Positions 61,804-64,000 of a stretch of DNA of 64,000 bases are shown here, one piece after another; positions within the stretch are counted from its first letter, which is position 1; each line of letters opens with the position of its first letter. Location: positions 1 through 64,000 of the forward strand of contig JBLHOT010000005.1 in NCBI GenBank assembly GCA_047623945.1, in the 5' to 3' direction. This DNA comes from Arcticibacterium sp047623945 (lineage in GTDB: Bacteria > Bacteroidota > Bacteroidia > Cytophagales > Spirosomataceae). A program made the translations under genes and the position numbers. The notes under the pieces were generated by a model. It was not told the origin of the DNA. It did not search any database and saw nothing but the letters and a program-made list of their open reading frames with translations.

Positions 61804-63189
61804 TTAGATTTCTTTCATTTCAGACACCAATTTACCTATGGTGGTTTTAGCATCTCCGAAAAGCATTAAGCAATTATTATAGCCGAAAAGTTCATTTTGA
61901 ACCCCTGCATATCCTTTACCCATGCTTCGCTTACTCACAATCACCGTACGAGCTTTATCTGCATTAAGTATCGGCATACCATAAATCGGACTTTCAGGAT
62001 TTTCTCTTGCCGCTGGGTTTACCACATCATTGGCTCCTACCACAAAAACTAAGTCTGTGTTTTGGAAGTCTCCATTGATTTCATCCATTTCTATGAGTTT
62101 ATCATAAGAAATATTGGCCTCGGCCAAAAGAACATTCATATGACCCGGCATACGACCAGCCACTGGGTGAATAGCAAAACGGAAATCAATATTCCTTTTT
62201 TCACACTGCTCAGCCAATTCTCTGATCACATGTTGTGCCTGAGCCACCGCCATACCATATCCTGGAACCACTATCACAGACGATGCCGAATCAAACAGCA
62301 TAGCTGCCTCTTCCACACCTACTTCTTTCACTTGAATTTCGTCAGTATCTCCCGCCACGGTACTTGCAGTTTGACCAAACCCTCCCAAAAGCACATTAAT
62401 TAAAGACCTGTTCATGGCTTTACACATGATTTGTGTCAAAATGATTCCGGATGCTCCTACTAATGCTCCAGAAACTATCAAAACATTGTTGTTTAAAACG
62501 AAACCCGTAGCACAGGCCGCCATCCCAGAATAGGAGTTTAGTAAAGATATAACCACAGGCATATCTGCTCCTCCGATTGGCAAAACAGTTAAAATGCCGA
62601 GAATTAAAGCTAAAGAAACTAAGGCTAGTATGTATTTAATATCCAGCTGATACTGAATAGCAAAAACAGACGCGACAATAGCCAAAATCAAAAGAGCAAG
62701 GTTCAGTAAGTGCTGCCCTTTGAAAGTGATGGCATTACCAGATATTTTACCGTTGAGCTTTAAAAATGCGATGATAGAACCCGTAAATGTGAGTCCACCA
62801 ATAAAAATACTTAGTGCGGTACTCGTTCCTGTGATGCCATCTACAGATTGCCCCAACTCCTGAGAGTTTAACCAATAATAGGAAAGAGCCACGGCCAAAG
62901 AACCTAAACCTCCAAAACCATTGAAGAGGGCCACCATTTCTGGCATTTGAGTCATCTCTATTTTGAAAGCGATGAAAAGTCCAATAGCTGAACCTATCAC
63001 CACACAAATCAAAATCTCAACTAACGAAACGACTTCTACCTGTATGACGGTAGCCACAACGGCTATTAGCATACCCAGTGAGGATAATTGATTCCCTTTA
63101 CGAGCTTCACGGGTTTTACCCATTTTTTTGATACCAATGATAAAAAGTATAGAAGCAACGAGGTAGGCTATTTGAATATATATGTCCAT
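61804..63189 (-). CDS. pntB: NAD(P) transhydrogenase subunit beta
   Basis: A 461-residue subunit of the proton-translocating transhydrogenase, which uses proton-motive force to make NADPH from NADH. About eight to nine helices (residues 1-260) precede the NADP-binding domain (about 285-461: VIVVPGYGMAVAQAQH, RMPGHMNVLLAEA, FVVGANDVVNPAAR). Length is normal. Gene order pntA1-pntA2-pntB is standard for the three-gene form. Confidence 0.96.
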   Translation of the reverse strand: MDIYIQIAYLVASILFIIGIKKMGKTREARKGNQLSSLGMLIAVVATVIQVEVVSLVEILICVVIGSAIGLFIAFKIEMTQMPEMVALFNGFGGLGSLAVALSYYWLNSQELGQSVDGITGTSTALSIFIGGLTFTGSIIAFLKLNGKISGNAITFKGQHLLNLALLILAIVASVFAIQYQLDIKYILALVSLALILGILTVLPIGGADMPVVISLLNSYSGMAACATGFVLNNNVLIVSGALVGASGIILTQIMCKAMNRSLINVLLGGFGQTASTVAGDTDEIQVKEVGVEEAAMLFDSASSVIVVPGYGMAVAQAQHVIRELAEQCEKRNIDFRFAIHPVAGRMPGHMNVLLAEANISYDKLIEMDEINGDFQNTDLVFVVGANDVVNPAARENPESPIYGMPILNADKARTVIVSKRSMGKGYAGVQNELFGYNNCLMLFGDAKTTIGKLVSEMKEI

Positions 63190-63270
63190 GCGTATAAAAA
63201 TTCTTATTGAAAAATAGTTTAGGGGTATACTGTTCGTGACCTATGCTAGAAATCCAGCACTCTATATCTG

Positions 63271-63558
63271 TTACTTTTTCTTAAACATTTTAAGCATCCT
63301 GTCAGTTACCGTGTAACCTCCAACCACGTTAATGGTGGCCAATACTAAGGCCAACATGCCTAACCATTTACTCACGGTAGAAAGACCAAGTTCGTTACAG
63401 GCCAAAATAGCTCCTACCATCGTAATACCAGAAATGGCATTGGATCCAGACATCAGAGGTGTATGTAAAGTAGGCGGTACTTTATTGATTAATTCAAAGC
63501 CCAAAAAACTGGCTAGTGCCAGAATGTAAAAAAGAATGATTAGTGATTCTATTGACAT
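63271..63558 (-). CDS. pntAB: NAD(P) transhydrogenase subunit alpha, part 2 (membrane domain)
   Basis: A 95-residue protein with three to four helices, equal to the C-terminal membrane domain of E. coli PntA. Characteristic segments are GFELINKVPPTLHTPLMSG, SNAISGITMVGA and VGGYTVTDRMLKMF. In this organism, as in many bacteria, PntA is split in two genes. It lies between part 1 and pntB. Confidence 0.94.
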   Translation of the reverse strand: MSIESLIILFYILALASFLGFELINKVPPTLHTPLMSGSNAISGITMVGAILACNELGLSTVSKWLGMLALVLATINVVGGYTVTDRMLKMFKKK

Positions 63559-63668
63559 AATTATAAATGTTTGAATATGATTGACATTATACTTCGGCTC
63601 ACATGCTGATTACAAATGTTTAAGAGTCTATTTCTAACTAAACATCGGTATTCAGTATCCGTCGAACT

Positions 63669-64000
63669 TTAAACTATTCCTAAAACTTTCTTTGTAAACT
63701 CGTGTACTATCTCTCCCTTATGAGTAATTAAAGAACCCTTCGTGATTTCTTCCTCCATTTCCCATTTGAAAGCATCCTTATCTGCCAAATGAAGTAGCAG
63801 CGTACTGATATTTGTCGCGTATAATTGACTTGCATTCACAGGTAAAAGAGATGGCAAGTTTGACTCTCCAATAATGGTTACGCCATGTTTCACAACCGTT
63901 TTATTCATTTCTGCCAACTCACAATTACCTCCAGACTCCACAGCCATGTCCACTATGACAGAACCTGTTTTCATGGACTTTACCATTTCTTCCGTTACCA
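63669..64000 (-). CDS. pntAA: NAD(P) transhydrogenase subunit alpha, part 1 (partial)
   Basis: The C-terminal 110 residues of the NAD-binding subunit; the frame is open through the window edge (VTEEMVKSMKTGSVIVDMA). GGNCELAEMNKTV and GESNLPSLLPVNASQLYATN are typical of PntA and of alanine dehydrogenase-related folds, and the pntAB/pntB neighbours settle the identity. The missing N-terminal ~270 residues lie beyond base 64000. Confidence 0.9.
   Translation of the reverse strand, partial: VTEEMVKSMKTGSVIVDMAVESGGNCELAEMNKTVVKHGVTIIGESNLPSLLPVNASQLYATNISTLLLHLADKDAFKWEMEEEITKGSLITHKGEIVHEFTKKVLGIV

Noticed and set aside
1..64000. tRNA, rRNA, CRISPR arrays, integrase or transposase genes
   Set aside because: I looked for tRNA T-loop patterns, regularly spaced repeats and recombinase motifs and found none.

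Overview
The window comes from a low-GC member of the Bacteroidota, most likely of the order Cytophagales. The evidence is a PorT protein of the type IX secretion system (T9SS) directly behind ubiE, a 951-residue exported protein with a gliding-type C-terminal sorting domain, a b558-type succinate dehydrogenase, menaquinone genes (menA, ubiE/menG), promoter-like TAnnTTTG boxes, and start codons mostly without Shine-Dalgarno sequences. No rRNA, tRNA, CRISPR array, prophage or transposase gene was seen. Genes are packed tightly, and several convergent pairs overlap by 4-20 bp. No gene-free stretch exceeds about 300 bp.

Layout. 1-5.8 kb: the start of a siroheme-synthesis gene (cut by the window edge), a PpiD/SurA-type foldase, an SMP-30 lactonase, an AlbA_2-type ATP-binding protein, an M16 peptidase homologue without its zinc motif, and a small Ala-rich lipoprotein. 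5.9-11.6 kb: gtrA-like and the complex I membrane-arm genes nuoN, nuoM, nuoL and nuoK, with no other nuo gene beside them. 11.7-15.8 kb: a DEDDh exonuclease, a PA0069-type radical SAM protein, a small unknown protein, a 204-bp terminal-inverted-repeat (MITE-like) element, and glpK. 15.9-22.6 kb: a complete RND efflux operon, tetR-tolC-MFP-RND. 22.9-25.4 kb: pyrD-ubiE-porT. 25.4-34.2 kb: housekeeping metabolism (cutC, a DUF2795 protein, leuA, pyk, an M81 peptidase, udk, isoaspartyl peptidase, a YeeZ-like epimerase, merC). 34.3-38.5 kb: a fatty-acid beta-oxidation operon whose promoter is bracketed by two identical palindromes. 38.6-41.5 kb: the T9SS cargo protein. 41.7-45.3 kb: sdhCAB. 45.4-49.2 kb: idi and a three-gene sugar-acid cluster resembling the lower Weimberg pathway. 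49.2-51.7 kb: a start/stop-overlapping operon of five genes for sulfur/sulfite chemistry. 51.7-54 kb: a BadF-type kinase and an active-type M16 peptidase. 54.2-57.0 kb: a large secreted LamG protein gene broken by an in-frame TAG and a frameshift in an A7 run. 57.1-58.9 kb: a LexA-like XRE-S24 regulator, a GNAT acetyltransferase and a DoxX protein. 58.9-64 kb: TPR and hypothetical exported proteins, menA, and the proton-translocating transhydrogenase pntB-pntA2-pntA1 (the last cut by the window edge).

How they fit together. Complex I, SdhCAB, quinone-linked PyrD, menaquinone synthesis (MenA, UbiE) and PntAB describe an aerobic, menaquinone-based respiratory metabolism. Beta-oxidation, glycerol kinase and the sugar-acid cluster feed it. 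The sulfite dehydrogenase/cytochrome c operon may add electrons from sulfur compounds. The most unusual items are the MITE-like element, the decaying or switchable LamG gene, two well-formed operator/promoter arrangements (fad and merC), the five-gene sulfur operon, and an SDR that has Asn where the catalytic Lys should be.
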